The notes below the pieces were generated by a model. The model saw nothing but the letters and a program-made list of their open reading frames with translations. It was not told the origin of the DNA and searched no databases. A stretch of 64,000 nt of DNA from Sphingomonas pokkalii (GTDB lineage Bacteria; Pseudomonadota; Alphaproteobacteria; Sphingomonadales; Sphingomonadaceae), in assembly GCF_003096275.1 (NCBI RefSeq), contig NZ_QENQ01000001.1, positions 522,034 through 586,033 of the forward strand, written 5' to 3'. Both the position numbers and the translations under genes were made by a program. Below, in pieces: positions 25,386-34,374 of the stretch (position 1 is the first letter of the stretch; each line of letters starts with the position of its first letter).

Positions 25386-26309
25386 TCAATGTGCGCCCAG
25401 GCTGCTTGCGACCCAATCCATCCCGTGCCGGGCAAGCGGCGTATCCTGATACCAGGATTGGCCCGCCGGCTGCTTCGCTTCGAGCGGGATGCGGGTGCCA
25501 TAGGCCTCGGGAGCATCGACGAGGATCGCCCCCGGAATGCCGCCGATGATCGCCCCGGCGACGCGGTCGCCACCATCCTGGATCGCCGAGAGAATCTCGC
25601 CGCGCACGTAGAAGGCGGCGATCTTCGGCGCCGGGCCGTTGCCCCGGATCGCGTCTGCCTGCCGGATCGTGGCGTCGCTAAGCCCGGCGGCGTTGAAGGT
25701 CTGGGCGTCGCGCCCGCTGGCCAGCGCCGCCGCGGAGGCGAGGCCGCCGCCCAGCGAATGGCCGGTGATCGTCACCTGTGCCTCAGGGTGGCGGCCGATC
25801 GCCTTCGCGATCAGCAGCGCGCGGGTATATTGATCCGAGGGCAGGCCGACGCCTTGCCGGGCGTTCGCCTTCCAGTCGCTGCCGTCGGTGGTGCCGCGGA
25901 AGCTGACGACGTAGTTTGGGCCGCCATCGCCCTCTGCCACATAGACGCGGGCGCGGAAGCTGCTCTGCGGCGAACTGAGGTCCTCGGCGCGCAGCCCGAT
26001 CCTGGCGAGGTCGTCGCCACCGGCGACGCGGTAGCCGGCGGGCGGGGCCGGCGTGTCGTTATAGACATCCGCCGCCATGGCCGCGAGATCGATGGTGGAA
26101 GGTCCGCCGGCCCGTTCGGTCGCGAGCGGTGGGGCTTCGCTGCGGACGAACGGGACCGGCGGCGCGGGCTGTTGCCAGGCAAGCAGCTCACGCGGGGGCA
26201 GGTGACGGGCCTGGAAATCATCGTTCGCGGCGCGCTGCCGCAATGCCGATGCCGCCGTGGAGGATGCGATGCCGTTGGGTCGCGAAAGCTGGTCAGCTGC
26301 CGACATCAT
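25386..26309 (-). CDS. Class 3 lipase-family protein, candidate T3SS effector
   Basis: 307 aa from the ATG at 26309 (a second ATG is next); GAGGA lies 9 bases upstream. No signal peptide; the first ~70 residues are polar and proline-rich, suiting a secretion signal. The alpha/beta hydrolase core contains YVVSFRGTTDGSDW (about 133-146) and the nucleophile elbow ITGHSLGGGLASA with Ser at about residue 185. His 295 in LARHGMDW is a possible catalytic His. Class 3 lipases cut acylglycerols or phospholipids. Motif copy D lies 68 bases upstream. The gene is followed by an ankyrin lipoprotein. Confidence 0.85.
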   Translation of the reverse strand: MMSAADQLSRPNGIASSTAASALRQRAANDDFQARHLPPRELLAWQQPAPPVPFVRSEAPPLATERAGGPSTIDLAAMAADVYNDTPAPPAGYRVAGGDDLARIGLRAEDLSSPQSSFRARVYVAEGDGGPNYVVSFRGTTDGSDWKANARQGVGLPSDQYTRALLIAKAIGRHPEAQVTITGHSLGGGLASAAALASGRDAQTFNAAGLSDATIRQADAIRGNGPAPKIAAFYVRGEILSAIQDGGDRVAGAIIGGIPGAILVDAPEAYGTRIPLEAKQPAGQSWYQDTPLARHGMDWVASSLGAH

Positions 26310-26377
26310 GTTCTGCGTTCCTCGCCGATGGGGCCGTCGCCGTACCGGATGACATGCCGGGGCCCCGCCGTCGCTAG

Positions 26378-26392
26378 ACGATTCGTTTAGGC
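26378..26392 (-). promoter_or_regulatory. Conserved T3SS-locus motif, copy D
   Basis: Minus-strand sequence GCCTAAACGAATCGT followed by CTAGCG. It lies between the divergent lipase gene (68 bases from its ATG) and the DUF1521 gene (96 bases from its ATG), so it may serve both. Confidence 0.72.
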
Positions 26393-26488
26393 GATCTACG
26401 CGATCCGGCGATGCCGTGGCCGGGCAGGGCGTGGGAAGCAGGGCAGCATAACGGGTCCGCAACCCACCGACGTTTCAGGAGCATGGAC

Positions 26489-27334
26489 ATGACGACGATT
26501 TCGCCCGCCGCTGCGACGCCCTTCGCGGCCGCCCAGCTGATGCTTGCCGGCGGCGTGCTCGCCCAGCAATTCGCGCCGTTGGGGGCGGGGCCGCTGGCCA
26601 CGGCAATGCTGCCCTCGCTGCTGTCGATCCAGCTGGGAACGCTGGCGAACGATGCGCAGCTTGCGACGCAGGCGGGCTTCGCCGCGCAGACCACGGGCCA
26701 AAGCACTGCGCGGATCGATCTGGGCGACGGCTATCACCTCGCCATCGACGAGCGGAACAGCGAGATGACGATCGTCAACGAAGCGACCGGCCAGAGCACC
26801 CGTGTCTGGGGCGATCCGCATGTCGATGTGAACGGCAAGCACCAGTTCGATTTCTACGGCACCACCACCTTCGAACTGGCGAACGGCACCAAGATCACCG
26901 TCAATACCGAACAGGCAAAGGACAATCCCAATGTCTATTTTGCGAGCCAGGTGGTGGTGACGCGCGGTGCCAATGCCGTGGTGATCGACGGCATCAGCCA
27001 GCAGCAGCTGGGTGACCTGTCGGTCAGCGTTTCGACCAACGGCTACGCACTGGATTCCGCCAACCGCGACGGCTTCACGGTGCACGAGGCGGCCGGCGGC
27101 TGGCAGACCGAGCTCGGCGCGACGGTGACGCAGGCGGACGCCGATCTGACCCGACCGGGCGCGATCTATGGGCCGGACAGCGCGATGCCCAGCCTCGCCG
27201 AGCTGGGCGCGGCGATCGGTGGCTTCCTGCTGTACGGCAGCATGATCAGCTTCATGTTCGACGCAACTGCGCGCGCGAGCGTTGCATCGCCGGAAAGCAG
27301 CCGGGTGCTCCGCCAGCTGCTGCTGCCGAACTGA
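26489..27334 (+). CDS. DUF1521 metal-inducible autocleavage protein (NopE-type T3SS substrate)
   Basis: 281 aa. The ATG at 26489 is preferred over 26483 because AGGAG is 7 bases before it. No signal peptide; the N-terminus is rich in Ala, Pro and Thr. The centre carries TRVWGDPHVDVNGKHQFDF at about residues 105-121. GD-PHVD is the calcium-dependent self-cleavage site known from the DUF1521 domains of Bradyrhizobium T3SS effectors NopE1/NopE2. The C-terminus has a hydrophobic helix (LAELGAAIGGFLLYGSMISF). Divergent from the lipase across motif copy D. Strong evidence that the locus has real T3SS substrates. Confidence 0.85.
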   Translation: MTTISPAAATPFAAAQLMLAGGVLAQQFAPLGAGPLATAMLPSLLSIQLGTLANDAQLATQAGFAAQTTGQSTARIDLGDGYHLAIDERNSEMTIVNEATGQSTRVWGDPHVDVNGKHQFDFYGTTTFELANGTKITVNTEQAKDNPNVYFASQVVVTRGANAVVIDGISQQQLGDLSVSVSTNGYALDSANRDGFTVHEAAGGWQTELGATVTQADADLTRPGAIYGPDSAMPSLAELGAAIGGFLLYGSMISFMFDATARASVASPESSRVLRQLLLPN

Positions 27335-27355
27335 GCGCCACCTCGCACCGGCCGG

Positions 27356-28744
27356 TCAGCGCGGCGGCGATGAATCCGTTGCGGGCCGTCTGGGCCCGCA
27401 ACGGATTGTCACCGCGCTGCCCTGGGGTGCGAAGTGCAGCGTGAAGCCGTGCAGATCGACAATGGCCTTGACGAGCGCGAGCCCGAGGCCGGCGCCCGCA
27501 CCGTCCCGTCGACCGCGATAGAATCGCTGGGTGACGAGCGATCGTTCGGCCAGCGGCACGCCTTGCCCCGCATCGGCGATGGTGATGTGGGGCACCCCGG
27601 CATCGCAGGTCAGCTGCGCGCTGACGGTTCCGCCAGCCGGCCCGAACTTCATGGCATTGTCGATCAGATTGGCGACCGCTTCGATCAACAGGCTGGCATC
27701 CCCTTCGACGGCTGGCACCGGCGCGCAGGTGCAGAGCAGCGTGATACCGCGGTCTTCCGCAAGCGGCTGGTGCAGGTCGCACGCATCTTCCACCAGCCGG
27801 GTGAGATCGACGGGGGCGAAGCGGCTGCGGCGGGCGTCGTTCTCCAGCTCGCGCAGGCGGAGCAGTGCCGCGACGATGCCGAGCAGGCCGTCGATCTCGG
27901 CCAGGCCGCGATCGATCACGGCTTCGAAGCCGGCGCGATCTTCGGCCTCGCGCAGCCCGCGTTCCAGCCCGGCGCGCAGGCGGGTAAGCGGGGTGCGGAG
28001 CTGGTGGGCGATATCGTCGCCGATGCCGCGCACCTCGGCGACCAGCATCTGCAACCGATCGAGCATGGTGTTGATGTGTGCGCACAGCAGGCCGAAACTG
28101 TCCGGCCGCACCGGCACCGGCAGGCGCTGGTCGAGATCGCCCGACACGATCCGTTCGGTGAGCAGCCGCACCGCATCCACCTGTCGCGCCGCGCGGCGGC
28201 CGGCGACAAGGCCGACGCCGAGCGCGAGGAACAGGCCCGGCAGCAGCCCGATCAGCAGCGATTGCCAGGTCAGCCGCAGCGCCTCCTCGGTATCGTCCAG
28301 GTCCATCCCGGCGAGCAGGCGGGTGCCATCGGCGAGCGGACAGAGGGTCAGGCGGGCAACGTCGCTGGTCTTGCCGGGCAGGCTGGTCGGCGCGATCGGC
28401 GCGACGAAGGACATGCCGCCGCCGGCGGGCGGCTCCGGCATGGTCGCGACATTGCCGGCGATCCGCTGCCCGCGCGCGTCGAACAGCGCGAGGAAGCGTT
28501 CGCGATGGATGTCGCGGGCAAGCCGCTCGCGCAGTTCCTCGATGCGCTCGGCGGGCGGGGTGAGCGCGAAGAAGCTGCAATCGTCGAGCAAGGTGTGCTC
28601 GATCGCGCGGCGATGGTTGCCGTTGGCGGTGACCCAGAACAGGGCGGCCAGCACCAGCGACTGGAGGACCAGGATCGCCGCCAGCGCGCCGCCCCAGCGC
28701 CAGGTCGCGCGGGTGCGGGGATCAGGCCGGAACATCGAAGACAT
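27356..28744 (-). CDS. Two-component sensor histidine kinase
   Basis: 462 aa. The first membrane helix is at about 17-40 (GGALAAILVLQSLVLAALFWVTA), then a periplasmic sensor of about 115 residues and a second helix at about 160-182. A HAMP linker follows, and the HisKA box IAHQLRTPLTRLRAG holds the phosphorylated His 247. ATP-binding boxes appear as LIDNAMKFGPAGG, ITIADAGQGVPLAERSLV and GAGLGLALVKAIVDLHG. Its start overlaps the response regulator gene. Divergence from the CzcC/CzcA-like genes suggests metal sensing (inference). Confidence 0.93.
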   Translation of the reverse strand: MSSMFRPDPRTRATWRWGGALAAILVLQSLVLAALFWVTANGNHRRAIEHTLLDDCSFFALTPPAERIEELRERLARDIHRERFLALFDARGQRIAGNVATMPEPPAGGGMSFVAPIAPTSLPGKTSDVARLTLCPLADGTRLLAGMDLDDTEEALRLTWQSLLIGLLPGLFLALGVGLVAGRRAARQVDAVRLLTERIVSGDLDQRLPVPVRPDSFGLLCAHINTMLDRLQMLVAEVRGIGDDIAHQLRTPLTRLRAGLERGLREAEDRAGFEAVIDRGLAEIDGLLGIVAALLRLRELENDARRSRFAPVDLTRLVEDACDLHQPLAEDRGITLLCTCAPVPAVEGDASLLIEAVANLIDNAMKFGPAGGTVSAQLTCDAGVPHITIADAGQGVPLAERSLVTQRFYRGRRDGAGAGLGLALVKAIVDLHGFTLHFAPQGSAVTIRCGPRRPATDSSPPR

Positions 28745-29399
28745 AGCCCTGGCCGCGCACGTTGCGGATCAGCTGCGGCTCGCCCTCGCCATCCACCTTG
28801 CGGCGGAGGCGGCCCATATGGACGTCGACCACATTGCTGTTCGGTTCGAACGTGTAGCCCCAGACATCCTGGAGCAGCATCGATCGGGTGACGATGCGGC
28901 CGGGGCGGCGGACGAGATAGTCGAGCAGCTTCAACTCGCGGGGCAGCAGATCGAGCGGGCGTCCGGCGCGGCTGGCCTTGCCTTCCAGCAGATCGAGATC
29001 GAGCGGGCCGACGATCAGCCTTGTATCGCGCCGCTCGTCGGGGCGGCGGAGCAGCGCTTCGACACGGGCGAGCAGTTCGACCAGCGCGAACGGCTTGGGC
29101 AGATAGTCGTCGCCGCCCGCGCGCAGGCCGCGGACGCGATCGTCAAGGCTGCCGAGCGCGCTCAGCACCAGCGCGGGCGTGCGAAAGCCTTCGGCGCGCA
29201 GGGCGGCGATCAGCTCCAGCCCTTCGCCATCGGGGAGCTGGCGGTCGACGATCAGCAGGTCGATGCCGCCAGCCCGCGTTACCTCGGCCGCCGCCGCAAG
29301 GGTGGTGCGATGGACCACGGCATAGCCCGCGGCGGCCAGTTCGAGCTGGATTTCGTCGGCGGTGCCGGGATCGTCTTCGAGGAGCAGAATCTGCGTCAC
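28722..29399 (-). CDS. OmpR/CzcR-type response regulator
   Basis: 225 aa from the GTG at 29399 (VTQILLLEDDPG); an upstream in-frame start would add 11 basic residues outside the domain. Receiver domain with acidic pair at residues 9-10, phosphorylated Asp 52 in LLIVDRQLPDGEG, and the Lys of YLPKPFALVELL. C-terminal winged helix of the OmpR type (LLPRELKLLDYLVRRPGRIVTRSMLLQDVWGYTFEPNSNVVDVHMGRLRRKVD). The closest look is to CopR/CusR/CzcR regulators of metal efflux, in keeping with the RND pump operon on the other strand. Confidence 0.93.
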   Translation of the reverse strand: MTQILLLEDDPGTADEIQLELAAAGYAVVHRTTLAAAAEVTRAGGIDLLIVDRQLPDGEGLELIAALRAEGFRTPALVLSALGSLDDRVRGLRAGGDDYLPKPFALVELLARVEALLRRPDERRDTRLIVGPLDLDLLEGKASRAGRPLDLLPRELKLLDYLVRRPGRIVTRSMLLQDVWGYTFEPNSNVVDVHMGRLRRKVDGEGEPQLIRNVRGQGYVFDVPA

Positions 29400-29523
29400 G
29401 CCCCTGTTTCGCGCCGATGGTCGCCGGGTCAACTGAATTGCGGTTCAGAGTCTGAACGCGGTTTTAGTCGACGCTGCCGCAGCCCTGTCTTTAGGGGACG
29501 GCCGATTGGTTCGGAGGCGGAAG

Positions 29524-30777
29524 ATGCGGTTGCTGGCAGCGGTGGGATGGATGTGCCTGGCAGCACCCGCGCTGGCCCAGAGCGGCCCGGCATTGACGCT
29601 CGATGCGCTGGCGCAGGACGTGGTTGCCAACAATCCCGAGCGGCAATTCTACCGGCAGCAGATCGAAAGCGCCGGCATCGTCCGCGAAGCCGCAGGACGC
29701 TGGGCCGATCCGGAGGCGACCGTCGAGTTCGGCCAGCGCCGCGCAACCGACGTCAATACCGGTGCGCTGAACGGTGAGGGGATGACCTATGCCGTCTCGA
29801 TCGCCCAGCCGATCGAGTTCGGCGGGCGGATCGCGCTGCGCCGGGCGATCGCCGACCGGCAGGTGGCATTGGCGCGGATCGGGCTCCAGCAGTTCGATGC
29901 CACGCTGGCGGCGCGGGCGCGTTCGCTCGGCTATCGGCTGTTCGCCGCGGATGAGAAGGCGGCGGCTGCGCGATCGGTGGCGCACCGGTTGCGGACGCTG
30001 GCGCAGGTGATCGTCGCCCGCGATCCCGCCGGCCCGTCGCCGCAACTGGAGGCGACCGCGCTCCAGGCGAGCGCGATCAGCGCCGAGCGGAGCGCCGCGG
30101 CGGCGGATGCCGAGGCGAACTCGATTCTCTACGAACTCAACCAGTTGCGCGGGGCGTCCTTTGCCGCCCGGATTCGGATCGTGCGGCCCGACATGACCCT
30201 GCCCGATCTGCCGCCCGATGCGATGCTGGTCGCCAGGGCGAGCGCGAACAATTTCGAGTTGCAGGCACTGCGCGCGCAGTTCGAGCAACAGGGGCTGCGC
30301 GTGGACCTGGCCAAGAAGGCGCGCATTCCGGTGGTGAGCGTCGGCCCCTATTACGACCGTGCCCGATCGGACATTCGCGAGACCAATGTCGGCGTGCGGC
30401 TTTCCACTTCGATCCCCTTGTGGAACCGGCAGGCCGGCGATGTCGCGGCCGAGCAGGGGCGGCAGGCCCAGGCCAATGCCACGCTGATCGCCGCCGAGCG
30501 CCGCGTCGCCCGCGAAGTGTTCGACCAGGCTGCCCAATATCAGGCCAAGCGCGAGGCGCTTTCGAAATGGGATGGCGGCTCTGCCCAGCGCTTCGCCGCC
30601 GCAGCGGTGGAGGCGGATCGCAACTATCGGCTCGGTGCGATCCCGCTGACCATCTATACCCAGATGCAGCAGGCCTATCTCGAGGCGACGAGCGCGATCC
30701 TCGACACAAGGCGCGATGCGATCGAGGCACTCCTCCAGCTGCGCGCCCTCAATGGCGGCGTGCCGCTGGCGCGCTGA
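29524..30777 (+). CDS. Outer-membrane efflux protein (TolC/CzcC family)
   Basis: 417 aa from the ATG at 29524 with GGAGG about 8 bases upstream. Signal peptide MRLLAAVGWMCLAAPALAQS. Two long helical repeats typical of TolC-like channels follow, with LTLDALAQDVVANNPERQFYRQQIESAG and, in the second repeat, LVARASANNFELQALRAQFEQQGLRVDLAKKARIPVVSVGPYYD. Only 10 bases before the RND pump gene, so co-transcribed. It is the outer-membrane exit duct of a metal efflux pump. Confidence 0.9.
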   Translation: MRLLAAVGWMCLAAPALAQSGPALTLDALAQDVVANNPERQFYRQQIESAGIVREAAGRWADPEATVEFGQRRATDVNTGALNGEGMTYAVSIAQPIEFGGRIALRRAIADRQVALARIGLQQFDATLAARARSLGYRLFAADEKAAAARSVAHRLRTLAQVIVARDPAGPSPQLEATALQASAISAERSAAAADAEANSILYELNQLRGASFAARIRIVRPDMTLPDLPPDAMLVARASANNFELQALRAQFEQQGLRVDLAKKARIPVVSVGPYYDRARSDIRETNVGVRLSTSIPLWNRQAGDVAAEQGRQAQANATLIAAERRVAREVFDQAAQYQAKREALSKWDGGSAQRFAAAAVEADRNYRLGAIPLTIYTQMQQAYLEATSAILDTRRDAIEALLQLRALNGGVPLAR

Positions 30778-30787
30778 GGGAATCGCG

Positions 30788-33700
30788 ATGCGCTGGCTCC
30801 ACTGGGTCACTCACCACCGGCTCGCCGTGGCCGCGGTCAGCGCGATCGTCGCCGCGATCGGGCTCTGGTCCTATTTCAGCCTGCAGATCGATGCGATCCC
30901 GGACATCACCGGCGTGCAGGTGCAGATCAACACCCAGGTGCCCGCGCTGGCACCGGAGGAGATCGAACGGCTGGTGACGTTGCCGATCGAGCGGGCGATG
31001 GGCGGCCAGCCGGGGCTGGACCAGACGCGCTCGCTCACCAAGACCGGGCTGAGCCAAGTGACCCTGCTCTACAAGGACGGCATCGATCCGCTGAAGGCGC
31101 GCCAGCTTGTTTCCGAACGGTTGACGGCGGTGCGCGATCAGCTGCCGCCGGGCAGCACGCCGCAGCTGGCGCCGATCACCACGGGGCTGGGCGAAATCTA
31201 TTACTATACGCTCGCGTGGCGCCAGCCACCGCCGGGCATGGCGGCCGAGCGGCAGTTGATGGAGCTGTACGAGGCGCAGGAATATACCGTGCGACCGATG
31301 CTGCGCGCGGTGCCGGGCGTGGCCGATGTCAATTCGAGCGGTGGGCTGGAGGAGCAATATGTCGTCCAGCCGGACCCGGCGAAGCTGACCGCGCATGGCG
31401 TGACCGCGGCCGAACTGGCGGCCGCGGTGGCCGGCAATGTCGAGAATGCCGGCGGCGGCATTATCGCGCGCGGGAGCGAGCGCTTCGCTGTCCGCACCAA
31501 TGCGCGGGTGATGACGTCCGCGGAAATCGGCGCCATTCCGGTGAAGTTCGCGGCCGGCATACTGCCGCTCCAGGTCCGCGATCTTGCCAGTATCGTCACC
31601 AGCCATGGCCCGCGTCAGGGCGCGGCGACGCAGAACGGGCAGGAGACGGTGCTGGGCACGGTGATGATGCTGGTCGGCCAGAACAGCCGGCAGGTTGCGC
31701 TCCGCGTCGATCGGGCGTTGCCCGAGATCCAGGCGGCATTGCCCAAGGGCATGGTGATCGATCGGCAGTATAGCCGCGCCGATCTGGTCGACCGGACGAT
31801 CGCCACGGTCGAGCGCAACCTGGGCGAGGGCGCGCTGCTGGTCGCGCTGGTGCTGCTGGTGGTGATGGGCAATTGGCGGGCTGCGCTGATGGTGGCGCTG
31901 GTGATCCCGCTCGCCTTTCTGGTCACCGTCAGCGGAATGCACGCGATCGGGGTTTCGGGCAATCTGATGAGCCTGGGCGCACTCGATTTCGGGCTGATCG
32001 TGGACGGCGCGATCGTCGTCGTCGAAAATGCGCTGCGGCTGCTGGCGGTGCGCCGGCAGGAGAAGGGCGCCGACCTGACGCTGGAGGAACGCCGCGCCAC
32101 TGTCGCCAAGGCAGCGCGCAGCGTGGCGCGGCCGACCTTTTTCGGCATCGCCATCATTGCCCTGGTCTATGTTCCGGTGCTGAGCCTGGGCGGCGTGGAG
32201 GGCAAGCTGTTCCAGCCGATGGCGCAGGCGGTGATGCTGGCGATCGTCGCCGGGCTCGCCTGGACCTTCACGATCGTGCCGATGCTCACGGCCTGGCTGC
32301 TGCGTGCGCCCGTGCATCATGCCGAGACGGGGCATGAGAAAGGCCTGATGGGCATTGCCGATCGCCTCTATACGCCGCTGCTCTCGGCCGCGCTGGCGCA
32401 TCCGCTGCTGCTGGTGCTCGCTGCCGTCGCGATGCTCGGCGGAACCTTCCTCACGTTTCGCACGCTCGGCGCGCAATTCACCCCGCAGCTCGACGAAGGC
32501 GCGATTACCGCGATGGTCTATCGCCCGGTCGGCATGTCGCTGGAGCGCAGCCTGGCGATCGAGCAGGCGAACGAGCGTGCGATCCGCAAGGCCTTTCCGC
32601 AGGTGACGCACACCTTCTCCCGCATCGGCACCAGCGAAGTCGCGACCGATCCGATGCCGCCCGAACAGAACGACCTCTATGTCTTCTACAAGCCCGAGAA
32701 GGAATGGCCGAAGGGCGAGGGGATGCCCCGCACCAAGGCGGAACTGATCGCCGGCATCGAGAAGGTGGCGCAGCGCGTCTATGCCGAGCAGAGCTTCGCC
32801 TTCGCCCAGCCGATCGAAATGCGCTTCAACGAGATGCTGGAAGGCGTCCGCGCGGACGTGGCGGTAAAGATCTACGGCAACGATTACGACGTGCTGGAGC
32901 GGGCGGCCGCACAGGCCAAGGCGATCCTGGAGAAGCAGTCCGGCACCGAAAGCGTCGAGTTCGAGACGAGCGGCCGGCCCAAGACCATCGTCGTCGAGCT
33001 GGATCGCGCCGCACTGCTGCGGCTGGGCATCGGCGCGCAGGAAGTGAACCGGGCGATCAGCGACGCGGTGGCAGGTGCGGAAGTGGGGTTCATTCCGCAC
33101 AATGCCGCGCGCCATGCCATCGTGATCCGTATGGCCGAAGGGCTGCGCGCCGATCCGCAGACGATCCTGGCGCTGCCGCTGCGCGTCGGCGCCTATGGCA
33201 TGGTGCCGCTGTCGCGCGTCGCCCGGCTGCGCGAAACCCGGATGGTGGAGCCGATCCTGCACGATAACGGCAATCGCCGGGCTGCGCTGATGGTCAACCT
33301 CTCCACCAGCGATCTCGCCGGCTATGTCGAGGCGGCGCGCGCCGAGCTGGCGCGGCGGATCCCGCTGCCGCCGGGCTATCGCATCGCGTTCGGCGGCCAG
33401 TATCACCAGCTCGAGGCGGCGCAACGGCGGCTTTCGATCGTGGTGCCGGCAGCGCTGCTGATGATCTTCGCGCTGGTCTATCTCGCGCTCGGCAGCGTCC
33501 GCGAAGCGGCAATCGTCTATACCGGCATTCCCTTCGCCGTCACCGGCGGGGTGATGGCGCTATGGCTGCGCGACATGCCCTTCTCGATCACCGCCGCGAT
33601 CGGCTTCATTGCGCTTTCCGGCATCGCGATGCTCAACGGGTTGGTGCTGATCGACCATATCAGCGGCCTCCGCGATGGCCGCGATGGCGCGGCGCTGCCG

Positions 33701-33964
33701 ATCGACCAGGCCGTTCGCCAGGGCGCCCGTGATCGTCTGCGCCCGGTTCTGTCGACCGCGCTGGTCGCCTCGATCGGTTTCCTGCCGATGGCGATCGCGA
33801 GCGGGGCGGGGGCCGAGGTACAGCGGCCGCTGGCGACGGTGGTGATCGGGGGGATCGTCACCTCGACGCTGCTCACGCTGCTATTGCTGCCCAGCCTGTA
33901 CCGCTGGGCGCTGGCGCCGGGAACGACCGCGTCCAGGAACGTGCCGGCGGCAACCGGGGGATGA
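30788..33964 (+). CDS. Heavy-metal efflux RND transporter (CzcA family)
   Basis: 1058 aa, about the family length, from the ATG at 30788 (upstream frame is inside the previous gene). Begins RWLHWVTHHRLAVAAVSAIVAAIG, followed by DAIPDITGVQVQINTQVPALAPEEIERLVTLPIE, a heavy-metal RND hallmark. The membrane segment DFGLIVDGAIVVVENALRL carries the DFG..(V)DGA...VEN motif of the Co/Zn/Cd subgroup, not the CusA copper/silver pattern. The C-terminal half repeats the periplasmic and membrane layout. A czcB-like adaptor gene is missing from this operon. Confidence 0.95.
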   Translation: MRWLHWVTHHRLAVAAVSAIVAAIGLWSYFSLQIDAIPDITGVQVQINTQVPALAPEEIERLVTLPIERAMGGQPGLDQTRSLTKTGLSQVTLLYKDGIDPLKARQLVSERLTAVRDQLPPGSTPQLAPITTGLGEIYYYTLAWRQPPPGMAAERQLMELYEAQEYTVRPMLRAVPGVADVNSSGGLEEQYVVQPDPAKLTAHGVTAAELAAAVAGNVENAGGGIIARGSERFAVRTNARVMTSAEIGAIPVKFAAGILPLQVRDLASIVTSHGPRQGAATQNGQETVLGTVMMLVGQNSRQVALRVDRALPEIQAALPKGMVIDRQYSRADLVDRTIATVERNLGEGALLVALVLLVVMGNWRAALMVALVIPLAFLVTVSGMHAIGVSGNLMSLGALDFGLIVDGAIVVVENALRLLAVRRQEKGADLTLEERRATVAKAARSVARPTFFGIAIIALVYVPVLSLGGVEGKLFQPMAQAVMLAIVAGLAWTFTIVPMLTAWLLRAPVHHAETGHEKGLMGIADRLYTPLLSAALAHPLLLVLAAVAMLGGTFLTFRTLGAQFTPQLDEGAITAMVYRPVGMSLERSLAIEQANERAIRKAFPQVTHTFSRIGTSEVATDPMPPEQNDLYVFYKPEKEWPKGEGMPRTKAELIAGIEKVAQRVYAEQSFAFAQPIEMRFNEMLEGVRADVAVKIYGNDYDVLERAAAQAKAILEKQSGTESVEFETSGRPKTIVVELDRAALLRLGIGAQEVNRAISDAVAGAEVGFIPHNAARHAIVIRMAEGLRADPQTILALPLRVGAYGMVPLSRVARLRETRMVEPILHDNGNRRAALMVNLSTSDLAGYVEAARAELARRIPLPPGYRIAFGGQYHQLEAAQRRLSIVVPAALLMIFALVYLALGSVREAAIVYTGIPFAVTGGVMALWLRDMPFSITAAIGFIALSGIAMLNGLVLIDHISGLRDGRDGAALPIDQAVRQGARDRLRPVLSTALVASIGFLPMAIASGAGAEVQRPLATVVIGGIVTSTLLTLLLLPSLYRWALAPGTTASRNVPAATGG

Positions 33965-34374
33965 TGCTTGCCGCATGCGCGCGGTGGAAGGGCGAATGGC
34001 CGCAATGCCTATGGCCCTTCACATGGCCTGTCACCCTCCAGCCACGCAGGCGTTGCCGCCCGGCACCATGGCGGATCGAGCGGGGTTGGTCGCCGTGGCG
34101 CCGTAGATTTCGCCAATATCGCTGATCCACGCCGAGGCCATTCTCCAGGGAAGGGCCAGAATTTCACCTGATCTGGCGCAAAATATTCCAAATGGTGGTT
34201 GCGAAACCTGCAATATTGCGTTCGCGTTTGGCGCAAGCTGCTGGACAGCTAGGTCGGTTGTGGTAATTGTCTTGTATCAGGCGGGGGTGCTTGTAGCAGG
34301 TCGTCAGGTTCTGATTCCGCTCGGGCTTGAGTGTTGTAGGCGATCATCCTTTGCATCGAAGGGGAGTGATGCTG
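33965..34374. promoter_or_regulatory. Intergenic region before the NRPS cluster
   Basis: 410 bases with no supported gene. A weak hairpin with 7-bp arms (GAAGGGC 33987-33993, GCCCTTC 34014-34020) just after the RND gene may slow transcription but lacks a T-run. The second half (34150-34330) is less GC-rich than its surroundings and probably holds the promoter of the peptide cluster; no convincing -35/-10 pair could be picked. Confidence 0.4.
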
